Of a stretch of 64,000 nucleotides of DNA, positions 23,601 to 33,652 are shown in pieces. Source of the DNA: Gerris lacustris (lineage: Eukaryota > Arthropoda > Insecta > Hemiptera > Gerridae); the NCBI GenBank assembly GCA_951217055.1, contig OX578277.1, positions 108,566,514 through 108,630,513 of the forward strand, given 5' to 3'. How positions within the stretch are numbered: position 1 is the first letter of the stretch; each line of letters opens with the position of its first letter. The translations under genes were made by a program, and so were the position numbers. Under the pieces are notes generated by a model. The model saw only the letters and a program-made list of their open reading frames with translations. It had not been told where the DNA came from and did no database searches.

Positions 23601-25025
23601 ATAGACGAAACAAGCATAGCTTAAACTTGTAAAAATAATACTATTTTTTTCAGTGTTGCTATCCTAGCAATTCGCCAATAACTATTACTCCTACTCCTAA
23701 GTCAGCTTGTGAAAAATCTTGAAATATTTATTAATATTTGAGATAAAATATAAAATCATGTTTTAAGTTGATAACTAAGGTTTATTTGAAAATGAGAAAC
23801 GAAACAATTCAAGTAAAATCTTTTTAATATACCAGAAAATATTATACATACACGCAGAAAATATTATACATCATACATAAAACAATTCTTCCAAAAACTA
23901 AAAGTGTATTTATGTAAATTTGACTTTTCGGCTGCAAATGTTTTGATTATTTTTTATCGATGCTCTTTGATATTTAATGGAAAAGAGACTTAAATCATCA
24001 GAGACATCGAAAAGAAACAACTAAACTCTAGTAAATTAAAATCTATTTATAAATAATAAACTCCTGTTCAGTTTAGTTAAAATAGATGCCAGTCCTACTA
24101 ATCTCTCTTCTGTCATACATGAACCTAACCCAAAGGGGGCCCGGGGGGCCTCCCCCGGAAAATTTTAGAAAATTAGGTTCAAAATGTTGAATTTTGGGCC
24201 TTTTTTAGAGCTTTTTCAGCTAAAAAAAAAAGCATCACCTAAAAGTTTGTTTAAAATTATTTCTGCAGAATTCTTAAAACATTTATTAACTAAATCGGTT
24301 TTTAGACTAAAAAAAAAAAAGTTTTACCTTTAACGCTATACTATGCTATTAATTCTTTCTGATTCATTATGAAATACCTTCACAACGTCCTATACAGCAA
24401 CTGAACTAGGGGATACACACTCAACTGAGTATATAAACAAACAACCATTAAAGTATGCAAATAAACAAACACAAAATAGTTTAATGTTTGTATCCCACAT
24501 AAACATGTAAAGTGGGAATCCCAGTTTTAAATGTTAATATTAACTTGACTATTGATCCATAAACAATAATCATTTATTTGCAAAATAATTATATTATTAG
24601 TTTTAAATGAGGTCTCTCCTAATTTAAGTTATTCATCTATCTTTCTATGTAAAAACATTAACTTCTTGGGGGGCAAATATCTTGCGGCGCCCCTCAGGCC
24701 CTAGCGGCCTAGGGTCGCGCCGGCCTGTGTCTAGTTCGTAGGGATAGGGCGCGCATCGTCGAGACGGACTACGCGAAAACTACACTGTGACCCGAGCATG
24801 AAATAGGGAATTAAGAAGGCATCTACTCACTGACAGTACTGCGTTCATATCGCTCACTCTCATCTGCCTAGCTCGCATGCCGCCCTCTACACCTGCATCA
24901 CTGTGTCATATTACAGGTCTTAAATTAGTTAAATAAATTTAAAGTCTGTTAATCATTTTGCCGCCCCCTACATTTTGCCGCCCGGGGCAGAAGACCCCCC
25001 CTGCCCCCTCCTAGCTGCGGCCCTG
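20693..25025. mobile_element. hAT element 4, non-autonomous, 4.3 kb
   Basis: The terminal repeats CAGGGCCGCAGCTA are exact inverses, with the perfect 8-bp duplication CTGACAGT. The paralogous empty site in the other composite copy proves both boundaries and shows that it inserted after the block was duplicated or into only one copy. Subterminal regions carry repeated TTTTGCCGCCCC/GGGGCGGCAAAA-like motifs. No transposase open frame is present, so movement must have relied on an enzyme elsewhere. A CACTA-like element fills most of the interior (20770-23655), and a CCCCCGG-rich hairpin sits near 24134-24160. Confidence 0.9.
20770..23655. mobile_element. CACTA (EnSpm)-like non-autonomous element nested in hAT 4
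   Basis: Ends CACTGAAAAAAATGTATACT and, inverted, CACTGAAAAAAATAGTATTA, each flanked by TT, which would be a 2-bp duplication. Both subterminal zones (first and last ~400 bp) are packed with short ACAAGTATAAC / GTTATACTTGT-like repeats in opposite orientations, as known for CACTA elements. The core is AT-rich and non-coding. The assignment rests on ends and subterminal structure only. Confidence 0.6.
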
Positions 25026-25121
25026 CTGACAGTATAACTACTGTTACCCTGTCAGTTACTCCCTGTGACAGTGTTGTGCTTACATCTAGGGAGAGTGATA
25101 GAACACCTTACTACTAAAGTA

Positions 25122-25299
25122 CAGTGAAATTCGCTTATAACGAACCCGGATACAGCGATATTCTGGGTATAACGATTACGATCAATGCATTTGGTTGGTT
25201 TCCTATATAACATGCAATGATTAAGTTCAGATATAACGATAATTCGGGTAAAGCGATCTCATTTTAGAATTAAAATGGGTCACGCCATTACCCTATAAC
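25122..25299. mobile_element. truncated left end of pogo-like element
   Basis: CAGTGAAATTCGCTTATAACGA preceded by TA is identical to the left end of the complete element at 31354-33647. Here it stops at the hAT end at 25300 and its right part is absent after 25948. That is the expected footprint if the composite was excised from within the pogo element at the other locus. Confidence 0.8.
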
Positions 25300-25948
25300 C
25301 AGGGCTCGATTTGAGGCGGAACGGCGTTCCGGGACCTCTCTCTCTGATAAATAAAAAATAAAATTATCGGCACTAAGATTTTTTTTTTTTTTTAAATCCT
25401 TTGTTAAAATTTTAATTGTCAATGTGTGACTACAAATTTGATTAAGGACATCATGTATTAAACTGGCAAATATTTTTCTTTTCAAAATACAAAAAATATC
25501 TATTTGTTGAGATTATACTACTAAATTATGATAACCTGAAACAACAAAGGTTTTTTTTAAGGCAGGGATCGTATTAAATAAGTACTGTGCAGAGACGCTG
25601 TGACGAAACTCCCAAGGGCGAGCGAGACAGGGAATGTTTTGTTGATTTAATTATTCGTATAAACCTAAGAACCTATTTATTTATTGAGAGTATTATAACA
25701 ACATGTGGCATGCTAATCTAGAAATTGTTTATATAAATACTACTTAAAATAATATAAGTTTCCACACGAAACCCACTTGATTGCAGCGTGGGTGTAAGTC
25801 TAAAACTCTTAAAATGTTGTTTTTGAACGTTTATTTTTCAAAATTTTCCCGGGGGAGGACCCCCGGACCCCCCTTCTACAGGGGGGGGGGGGGGAAAGAG
25901 AGGGTAGGTTGTAGTTCCGGCACCTCAATTTCTAGAAATCGAGCACTG
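25300..25948. mobile_element. hAT element 5, right arm of the composite (recipient copy)
   Basis: Ends CAGGGCTCGATTTGAGGCGG and, inverted, CAGTGCTCGATTTC. The left flank is CCTATAAC but the right flank is CATATAAG, so in this copy it lacks its own matching duplication. Only the outer composite has one. It contains the GC-rich CCGGGGGAGGACCCCCGG hairpin at 25847-25866 and a G-run of 14. Confidence 0.85.
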
Positions 25949-25956
25949 CATATAAG

Positions 25957-26329
25957 TATGAACTTATTTTGCAACACCATATATTCCATATTTCCACCAT
26001 ATTTCTTGTAAAATGTTTGATATGATTATTTAGCTAGATATTCTTTTCCTATTCTACAAGACCTTTAAAACGATGTACCTATTACATGTCCCCATATTGT
26101 CCACCTTATTGGCGTCAATATTGAAATTTCAAAAATCTATACTGTTTTCACAAATGCTGAGATGGGCCTGTGTGCCGATTTCATTCAAATTAGTAAATTT
26201 TGACGCCATTTATTGGTAGACAAACCCTTAAATAAATTTTTAAAATCCTATTGTCTGTAAAATAAAAAAAACTCACTATACTCGTTCAAAAAGTTCAATT
26301 GTTATTAAATTACAACAAATACAATTACA
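25957..26329. other. unassigned AT-rich sequence
   Basis: Flank of the composite insertion. No gene recognised. Confidence 0.3.
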
Positions 26330-26660
26330 GGGTGGGCAAAAAAACCGCACTTTCTTTTAACATTTAATAGCTCAGTTTCTGTAATAGATAGTGATATGGG
26401 GTTTACGGGGTCTGAAAACTACATTCTTCTACTTTAAATTTCATATCTACAACTTAACAAACTATTGGGAGAAAGCCATGCAATGACGGTTTGAATTAGG
26501 GTCTTAAAAAAAGTCGTTTTCCGGGTAGTAATCGTTGTCTGGTATTATAGTTTTGATAGAATCATTTTTGCCATGGCTGTTGTGAAAAAGATTTTAGATT
26601 TTGTGTCAAAAGGAATATTATTTGCCGAATAAGGGAACCTAACCCAATTACTGTGTCAAA
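26330..26660. mobile_element. solo mariner-type terminus and degenerate flank
   Basis: TACAGGGTGGGCAAAAAAACC at 26328 resembles a Tc1/mariner end at a TA site. No inverse partner or transposase reading frame is found in the following 330 bp. Confidence 0.35.
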
Positions 26661-26672
26661 TGAAATCTTATA

Positions 26673-26733
26673 GTTAATTTAGATAAATCAAAAATTATGG
26701 TGTTTAGACAGGGAGGTAAACTAAGGCAAATAG
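26673..26733 (+). pseudogene. inverted scrap of LINE reverse transcriptase
   Basis: The plus strand reads VNLDKSKIMVFRQGGKL, the segment that normally follows the YxDD region in this LINE type. The adjacent RT portion is on the minus strand (26757-27140). The two pieces abut in opposite orientation, so an inversion breakpoint lies between 26734 and 26756. Confidence 0.6.
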
Positions 26734-26756
26734 AAAATTAGAAGTATGACGGACAT

Positions 26757-27140
26757 AATATCGAAATAATGGTATAAATCCGAAATCATTTCTCTCATAG
26801 TGACAGGATCAGAGCACAACAAGACTATGTAGTCACAATATAGTAGGATTTTTATTATTCTTCCATTAATTCTCATACCTCCTGTTAATGCCTCTTCTAC
26901 ATCATTAATGTAAAGGAAAAATAAAAAAGGGCCAAGTAAACAACCTTGCCTCAGCCCAGAAACCGTTTCAAAGCCTTCGGTTGTTCTCTTTGAGCACCAT
27001 ACCACAGACTCTGTGCCATCGTACATGGCTCTTATAAATTATCAGTTTATCTGAGAAACCAAGTTTCCTTAATTTATTATACAGAGCAGGTCTATTTATA
27101 GTATCAAATGCAGATTTAAAATCTACATAAAATGCATATA
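26757..27140 (-). pseudogene. LINE reverse transcriptase fragment
   Basis: RT motifs are recognisable in two frames: AFYVDFKSAFDTINR (motif A, catalytic Asp), then SGLRQGCLLGPFLFFLYIND (motif B region), then LLYCDYIVLLCSDP at the place of the FADD catalytic box. In that box the pair of aspartates is reduced to CDY, which kills the active site. A frameshift separates the first two parts near 27000. Motif style resembles Jockey/CR1-like LINEs. On its upstream side the frame runs directly into gypsy gag sequence, so the fragment is inserted in, or recombined with, that element. Confidence 0.65.
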
Positions 27141-27790
27141 GTCTTAAGACTTCCCGTTGCCAATTTGTTTTGTTTATTCCTATAACCAGTCGGTCTCTCA
27201 GGCGCTCCTCCAATGAGTTACCAAATTCACACTTACTAGATTGAATAATATGATATCGTGTCTTCGACCTTCCTATTGCATGCTGCGAATTGTACTCTCT
27301 CAGCCAAAATACACGTATTTATACAATAGTATTGGTTTAAAACTTTAATTAATTTTTCATAAGAAATGGTATTTAAGGAAGTTGGCCTTAAACTATACAC
27401 TAAAATTTTGAAACCATGTGCACCGACTTTTGATAGCATTATCTGACTTTTGATTATCTTGGAACCCGTATCATCCAAAAACCCTTGCATAGACATCTTG
27501 TTTTCTAAGTGTAACACATAGTACTCCCAATCTTCAAAAGATGGGCCAAACGCAGGAAAACAAAAATTACGTATTTTATCTGCAAATGAAGGCCCAATGT
27601 TTTCAGCCATAATCTCAGAGCTTGTACCTGCTCGGGATTCCATCATGACTTTTTGAACTGTTGGTCTACCTATTCTTTGAACAGCATTCTCAGGATCAGT
27701 TTTCGACGAACCTTCTGAACTCACTTCTGAGACAGGAGGAGAGTTTTGGCATTTTGCTTTTCCTTTCCCAATTGTTTTCTTAGGACTCAT
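27141..27790 (-). pseudogene. Ty3/gypsy-type gag fragment
   Basis: The open frame from the ATG at 27790 gives a 184-residue gag-like protein. It has a low-complexity Ser/Lys-rich N-terminus, then FPAFGPSFEDWEYYVLHLEN and a GFKILVYSLRP / YEKLIKVLNQYYCI core, a layout typical of capsid regions of gypsy elements. After stops near 27236 the reading continues in another frame with CEFGNSLEERLRDRLVIGI, the usual gag continuation. It is then cut at about 27140 by the LINE fragment. Protease and pol are absent. It is a dead element. Confidence 0.65.
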
Positions 27791-27860
27791 TCTTTTTATA
27801 AGTATTATACCCGAATACTTGTAACCGCAACCATGTCCATTATTCGTATGTTATAGTTAA

Positions 27861-27888
27861 CGACTGCGCCAATTGTAATATATATATA
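27861..27888 (-). other. probable primer-binding site and LTR edge
   Basis: On the minus strand ATTGGCGCAGTCG (27861-27873) directly follows a sequence ending TACA and lies about 70 bp upstream of the gag start. That is the position and form of a gypsy primer-binding site after a 5' LTR. The LTR itself is lost at the hAT end at 27889. Confidence 0.4.
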
Positions 27889-27962
27889 CAGGGCTCGATT
27901 TGAGGCGGAACGCGACGGAACGGCGTTCCTGGACCTCTCTCTCTGATAAATAAATAAAAAAA

Positions 27963-30088
27963 GGTAAATCTGCACTTGAGCACCCACTTATTTATAATTG
28001 TCCGATTGACTTCGGGTTTTTTTTAAACTGTTCCTTTTTACATTTTAACAACTATTTACCATGTACCGTGTCGATAAAATCAATAGTTTATTTTTAAAAA
28101 AATATATAAAATATCCACTCACGTACATACGGGAAATGTTGGGAAAATAGGGGTTTTTAAGGGTGGGGGATTCACTCAAGATAGCTTAAAACATCAAAAC
28201 TGGTGGTATAAACACGTAAAACAAAATAATAGCAACATAAAATTATAGAATAATATAAATAATTCAATGCATATTGTATAAATGTGATGGCGCGATGTTA
28301 TAACTCATCATGTAAACAAAACAATTCTTCGGATTCTTCATTAAAAAGAAGAATAATTGGCGTTTTTTTAAATCCAGCAGACAAGAACACTCGCATACAT
28401 ACGCTATTCCCACACATTGTACAATTGATATGATTAATCGATTATTACTTGTAGATCGATATTTACATATCAATAAAGAGCACACTTTTATATACAAAAG
28501 TGTGATGTTCCTTAGTCCCAATGTACAGTAGACTAAATATCCCTTTGTCTTAATAGTCATTAAGACAAAGGAATATAAAGAGGAGAGTTTATTGCCCTTA
28601 ATCATCAAACAATCTTTTAGACTAAGGGATATCCAGTTCTATGTGTTTTGGGACTAAGGAACATCACACTTTTGTATACAAAAGTGTGATGTTCCTTAGT
28701 CCCAATGTACATTAGGCTGAATATCCCTTTGTCTTAATAGTCATTAAGACAAAGGAATATAAAGAGGAGAGTTTATTGCCCTTAATCATCAAACAATCTT
28801 TTAGACTAAGGATAATCCAGTTCTATGTGTTTTGGGACTAAGGAACATCACACTTTTGTATACAAAAGTGTGATGTTCCTTAGTCCCAATGTACATTAGG
28901 CTGAATATCCCTTTGTCTTAATAGTCATTAAGACAAAGGAATATAAAGAGGAGAGTTTATTGCCCTTAATCATCAAACAATCTTTTAGACTAAGGGATAT
29001 CAAGTTCTATGTGTTTTGGGACAAAGGAACATCACACTTTTGTATACAAAAGTGTGATGTTCCTTTGTCCCAATGTACATTAGACTTAATATCCCTTTGT
29101 CTTAATAGTCATTAAGACAAAGGAATATAAAGAGGAGAGTTTATTGCCCTTAATCATCAAACAATCTTTTAGACTAAGGGATATCCAGTTCTATGTGTTT
29201 TGGGACTAAGGAACAAAAGTGTGATGTTCCTTAGTCCCAATGTACATTAGGCTGAATATCCCTTTGTCTTAATAGTCATTAAGACAAAGGAATATAAAGA
29301 GGAGAGTTTATTGCCCTTAATCATCAAACAATCTTAGACTAAGGGATATCAAGTTCTATGTGTTTTGGGACAAAGGAACATCACACTTTTGTATACAAAA
29401 GTGTGATGTTCCTTTGTCCCAATGTACATTAGACTTAATATCCCTTTGTCTTAATAGGCATTAAGACAAAGGAATTTAAATAGGAAAGTTTATTACCCTT
29501 AATCTAACAATACATTAGGACTAAGGAACATCACACTTTTGTATAAGAAAGTGCTGAAGATTTGAGCATAAGGACTGTGACAGAGCATAAAGAGAAACAG
29601 AAGGAGAATTCTTTGACGAGTTTTAAATGTACCGCTACAAACGTGATGACTCTTTGAACACACGTTTCGATATCGATATATATTCTCCTATTATATCGAT
29701 AGTCACTGTTATCTTATCTACTAATAACATTTACTACGTTCATGTATATAATGGCCGACGAAGATTTTTTGAGTGTTTTAACGATGTATTTTTTTCATTA
29801 TAAAACATTTATTTACGAAGAATACTGTCTTTTTTTATAATTGGCATCCAATTCCAAGGTTTTTAGCTATCCTGAGTGAATCCCCCACCCTTAAAAACCC
29901 CCATTTTCCCAACATTTCCCGTATGTACGTGAGTGGATATTTTATATATTTTTTTAAAAATAAACTATTGATTTTATCGACACGGTACATGGTAAATAGT
30001 TGTTAAAATGTAAAAAGGAACAGTTTAAAAAAAACCCGAAGTCAATCGGACAATTATAAATAAGTGGGTGCTCAAGTGCAGATTTACC
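27963..30088. mobile_element. large fold-back element (donor copy)
   Basis: Same as 17390-19515, with 229-bp arms. The region 28495-29548 holds the same six-unit MITE array. Confidence 0.65.
28495..29548. repeat. tandem MITE array, donor copy
   Basis: Six units at a constant 10573-bp offset from the array at 17922, with the same 17-bp gap at the fifth junction. Only point differences are seen, for example GGATAATCC here against GGGATATCC in the other copy. Confidence 0.8.
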
Positions 30089-30092
30089 ATTG

Positions 30093-30833
30093 TTTCTAAT
30101 AATCTTTTCTTTCCCTTGCGGTGATTCCTTGCCATTACCAGTGATTACAGCCTTCTTGGGTAAACTTACTCTCTTCCACAGCAAATCTGCCATGTAGGAA
30201 TTTATGAGTGAGCGACACTATAGTAAACACATTATACTTTTTAACTGTGACAGCTTGGGAAAATCGAGAAAAAAAAATGAGAGGAGAGTGTATGAGAGCT
30301 TGAGATTTTGGCGGGTAATAGGTCATTGCCCGACCTATTACCCGCCAAAATCTCAAGCTCTCATATACACTCTCCTCCCATTTATTTTCTCGATTTTCCT
30401 AAGCTGTCAGAGTTAAAAAGTATAATGTGTTTACTATAGGTTATTTTCATTCATTTTAATATGTTCAAATTTTAAGAAATAAAATACCTCTTCCAAACTT
30501 TCAAAAAAAATTACAATTCACATTTTAAGTAGCTTACCTTGCAACCATTGGGAAAAATCCCTCTCCTCTAATTGTCCATTAAACAGAATTACACTTCCGA
30601 AATTTAAACCTTTCTATTCCTCTAAAACTCAACTTATATTAATTTCCCTTTAGACAAATCTAATATTTTTTATATCAACGAAATAAAATTTAATTGACAA
30701 TGCCTATTTTGACATATAACATGTCATCCAATCAAAAAAAATTATATACCCCCAAGAAATGATACATAATACTTCCTTTTTCAATAACATTAAGAGAGAG
30801 AGGTGTTTCTCACTTTTCCATTCCACATCCACT
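30093..30833. repeat. family-H repeat, third copy, with palindrome 30218-30439
   Basis: Near-identical to 19520-20260 including the 222-bp palindromic MITE. Confidence 0.7.
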
Positions 30834-31353
30834 TTTAATCACAATTACGATTTTCTAATTTTTTAAAGGGTTTTAATTAAACAATAAAAAAAAAAAATTA
30901 AACAAAAAGGGTTTTAATTAAACAATAAGACAATTATTTTAATTTTTCCTTCTTCATGGCTATATTTGGACCACCTAGCGACCATCTAGCGGTTCTAATT
31001 TTTGTTAATAAGTGTCAACCCTTCTTTTTGTAATAATACCAATATTTTTCAGAAGTAAAAATACTATCAATAGCTAAATCAAAGAAAACATATAAAAAAC
31101 GTAACTAATACTTTAAAGTAAAACTATACAATTTTAAATCACCAATAAAATTGGATGCTGCATTAACATTCTGATGTAATGTAGAGATTATTTTCTTCTA
31201 ACTATTTAAATCTACCCAGACTCAAGTACAATGGAGTAAACTTGCATTCACTATTCCCTGACAGTATAACTACTGTTACCCTGTCAGTTACTCCCTGTGA
31301 CAGTGTTGTGCTTACATCTAGGGAGAGTGATAGAACACCTTACTACTAAAGTA
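30834..31353. other. composite interior and pre-pogo flank, unassigned
   Basis: Contains the empty target CTGACAGT at 31258-31265, which is occupied by hAT element 4 in the other copy. No gene. Confidence 0.6.
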
Positions 31354-31531
31354 CAGTGAAATTCGCTTATAACGAACCCGGATACAGCGATATTCTGGGT
31401 ATAACGATTACGATCAATGCATTTGGTTGGTTTCCTATATAACATGCAATGATTAAGTTCAGATATAACGATAATTCGGGTAAAGCGATCTCATTTTAGA
31501 ATTAAAATGGGTCACGCCATTACCCTATAAC

Positions 31532-32186
31532 CAGGGCTCGATTTGAGGCGGAACGGCGTTCCGGGACCTCTCTCTCTGATAAATAAAAAATAAAATTATC
31601 GGCACTAAGATTTTTTTTTTTTTTTAAATCCTTTGTTAAAATTTTAATTGTCAATGTGTGACTACAAATTTGATTAAGGACATCATGTATTAAACTGGCA
31701 AATATTTTTCTTTTCAAAATACAAAAAATATCTATTTGTTGAGATTATACTACTAAATTATGATAACCTGAAACAACAAAGGTTTTTTTTAAGGCAGGGA
31801 TCGTATTAAATAAGTACTGTGCAGAGACGCTGTGACGAAACTCCCAAGGGCGAGCGAGACAGGGAATGTTTTGTTGATTTAATTATTCGTATAAACCTAA
31901 GAACCTATTTATTTATTGAGAGTATTATAACAACATGTGGCATGCTAATCTAGAAATTGTTTATATAAATACTACTTAAAATAATATAAGTTTCCACACG
32001 AAACCCACTTGATTGCAGCGTGGGTGTAAGTCTAAAACTCTTAAAATGTTGTTTTTGAACGTTTATTTTTCAAAATTTTCCCGGGGGAGGACCCCCGGAC
32101 CCCCCTTCTACAGGGGGGGGGGGGGGGGGGGGAAAGAGAGGGTAGGTTGTAGTTCCGGCACCTCAATTTCTAGAAATCGAGCACTG
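31532..32186. mobile_element. hAT element 5 at its original insertion site
   Basis: 655-bp element with CAGGGCTCGATTT / CAGTGCTCGATTT ends and the perfect 8-bp duplication CCTATAAC (31524-31531 and 32187-32194). The pogo element continues on both sides, which proves insertion into it here. It contains the GC-rich hairpin and a G-run of 20. No coding sequence. Confidence 0.9.
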
Positions 32187-32194
32187 CCTATAAC

Positions 32195-32906
32195 TATGTA
32201 AGGAATTTTATTTCACCTTTCTTTGTTGCCGCCGAAACAACAGTTCACTTCCCATTTTCTAAGTGCATATGTATAAAAAACTTTCCTCGAATGCCTCACA
32301 AAACAACACTCTACTTCTACTAAGAATGGTTACTGATAGGAGCTTACTCTTTTTTGTTTAATTATGTTTAGTTCATGAAATCTCCTCAATCTAGTTTAAC
32401 AGCCTGATTTGTTTTTCATCTTAACTAGGAGAGTCTCAATTAACATAATGGTTTCTTTTAGTTCCGTCCTATTGCCTAATAAAAGAATAAAAGGTGCTGA
32501 TCATTATCTATTGGGGAAACTAACTCTATTTTTGAATGTGTTGTTTCGAACAAAGATCTCTGTCTTGGAAAGTTTAGAAGTGTTGTTTTCTATTAATCAG
32601 GTGCGTACGTTTGTTTCTGTTACTACTGAAACTAAGACGGCAAATATATCAATATGGCTATTGAACATTTTGTAAATGAATCTTATTTTTCTAATAAATA
32701 GTAAACAGCCATCACTGATTATTTTAAATGATTATTATTATTATCTTTACCAAATCTTAGCTTAATATAATTTATTTGTCTCCCTCCGATCAAAATGTCT
32801 GTCCTTGCTTTGGCCATATGATCAAGATATTACAGTTAAATTTCAAAAACAATTGGTACTTTATTTATGAAAGGCTATGCTTTTCATATATTTGGCATGT
32901 TACTAT
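32195..32906. other. pogo-element interior, no recognisable gene
   Basis: AT-rich. An 88-codon open frame at 32409-32675 shows no transposase motifs and no codon bias, so it is not called as a gene. Confidence 0.4.
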
Positions 32907-32908
32907 TA

Positions 32909-33410
32909 CTACGTTCACACATCGTTTTGGAAACGGTTTTGAAAACGATCCGCTAGTTCAAAACGCTGTACGAACGGAGATCGACGGATTAGATCCGCTC
33001 CACCAAAAATACGTGATCGGATCGGGGGATCGAAATTCAAAACGCTCGTATGAACAGGTCGTGGAGGGGATCGAGATATCAGGTTATTTTACTCTTTTCC
33101 GCTTTTTAAGTTCTTGAAGCTTTTAAGTTTTCATGAGCTTCCGTTTCTTTTTTTTTTAAACTGCAAAAACGTTTTTAAAACAAAAGTTATTACTATAAAG
33201 AACCTGTAAAAACTTTTAATAACTTTTAAATAAAATGTAAAAATTCGCGGACATATTAGGTAACAAGAAAGAAGGTTTTACTCGTGACGTCACCGTTACG
33301 AGATGTCGAAAACAAATATTTCGATCACCTGTATTTTTTGTTGTGTGAACAGGAATCGTTTTGAAAACGAATTGGATCCGAAACGCTTTCAAAACGATGT
33401 GTGAACGTAG
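32909..33410. mobile_element. MITE with CTACGTTCACAC ends, TA target
   Basis: The terminal repeats CTACGTTCACACATCGTTTT are exact inverses, flanked by TA (32907-32908, 33411-33412), consistent with a Tc1/mariner-type MITE of 502 bp. The left half holds GATCCGCTAGTTCAAAACG-like subterminal repeats. A rearranged relative is at 47750-48553. Confidence 0.8.
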
Positions 33411-33652
33411 TATATGACTGATTATAACTAGCTGATTTTTTTTTTTTTTTTTTTAAATGTAAGATTTTTTTACTTATAATGTGTATTTTTTTTAATCCTA
33501 TATTTGTTAATACCTTGCAGATTTGCATTTGCACATTAACATTATTATTTCGTTCATAATTTATTTTACATCGGGATACAACGGTGTTTGGATATAACGA
33601 TCTGTTATACTAGGTCCCTTGAAGATCGTTCTAAGCGAATTTCACTGTACTT

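Larger units (their letters stand above)
17316..25948. mobile_element. composite hAT transposon, transposed copy
   Basis: The block starts with the hAT end CAGGGCTCGATTTGAGG and finishes with the inverse of CAGTGCTCGATTTC, flanked by CATATAAG on both sides. Apart from a 4.3-kb hAT inserted at 20693-25025, it is colinear with 27889-32186 at a constant offset of 10573 bp, with only scattered substitutions and one poly(G) length difference of six. It carries a fold-back element, the tandem MITE array, a family-H repeat and the left 178 bp of a pogo-like element that is complete only at the other locus. It is therefore best read as the recipient copy of a macro-transposition. Confidence 0.85.
27889..32186. 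mobile_element. composite hAT block, donor copy
   Basis: Bounded on the left by a CAGGGCTCGATTTGAGG hAT end and on the right by the right end of hAT element 5. The outer flanks do not match (TATATATA on the left, CCTATAAC on the right), so this copy did not arrive as a unit. The left end is a relic of about 75 bp fused to the fold-back element; the right end belongs to a complete hAT with its own duplication. The same 4.3 kb with a fresh duplication at 17316-25948 makes this the parental arrangement. Confidence 0.8.
31354..33647. mobile_element. pogo-like element, complete ends, TA target
   Basis: The left end CAGTGAAATTCGCTTATAAC and the right end, inverted CAGTGAAATTCGCTTAGAAC, are both flanked by TA (31352-31353, 33648-33649). 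CAGT...CGCTTAT termini at TA sites are the pogo/Tigger form. A hAT (31532-32186) and a MITE (32909-33410) are nested inside. No DDE transposase frame is recognisable in the remaining 1.1 kb, so it is a non-autonomous or decayed copy. Confidence 0.75.

Noticed and set aside
32409..32675. 88-aa open frame as pogo transposase
   Set aside because: No helix-turn-helix or DDE motifs and no codon bias.
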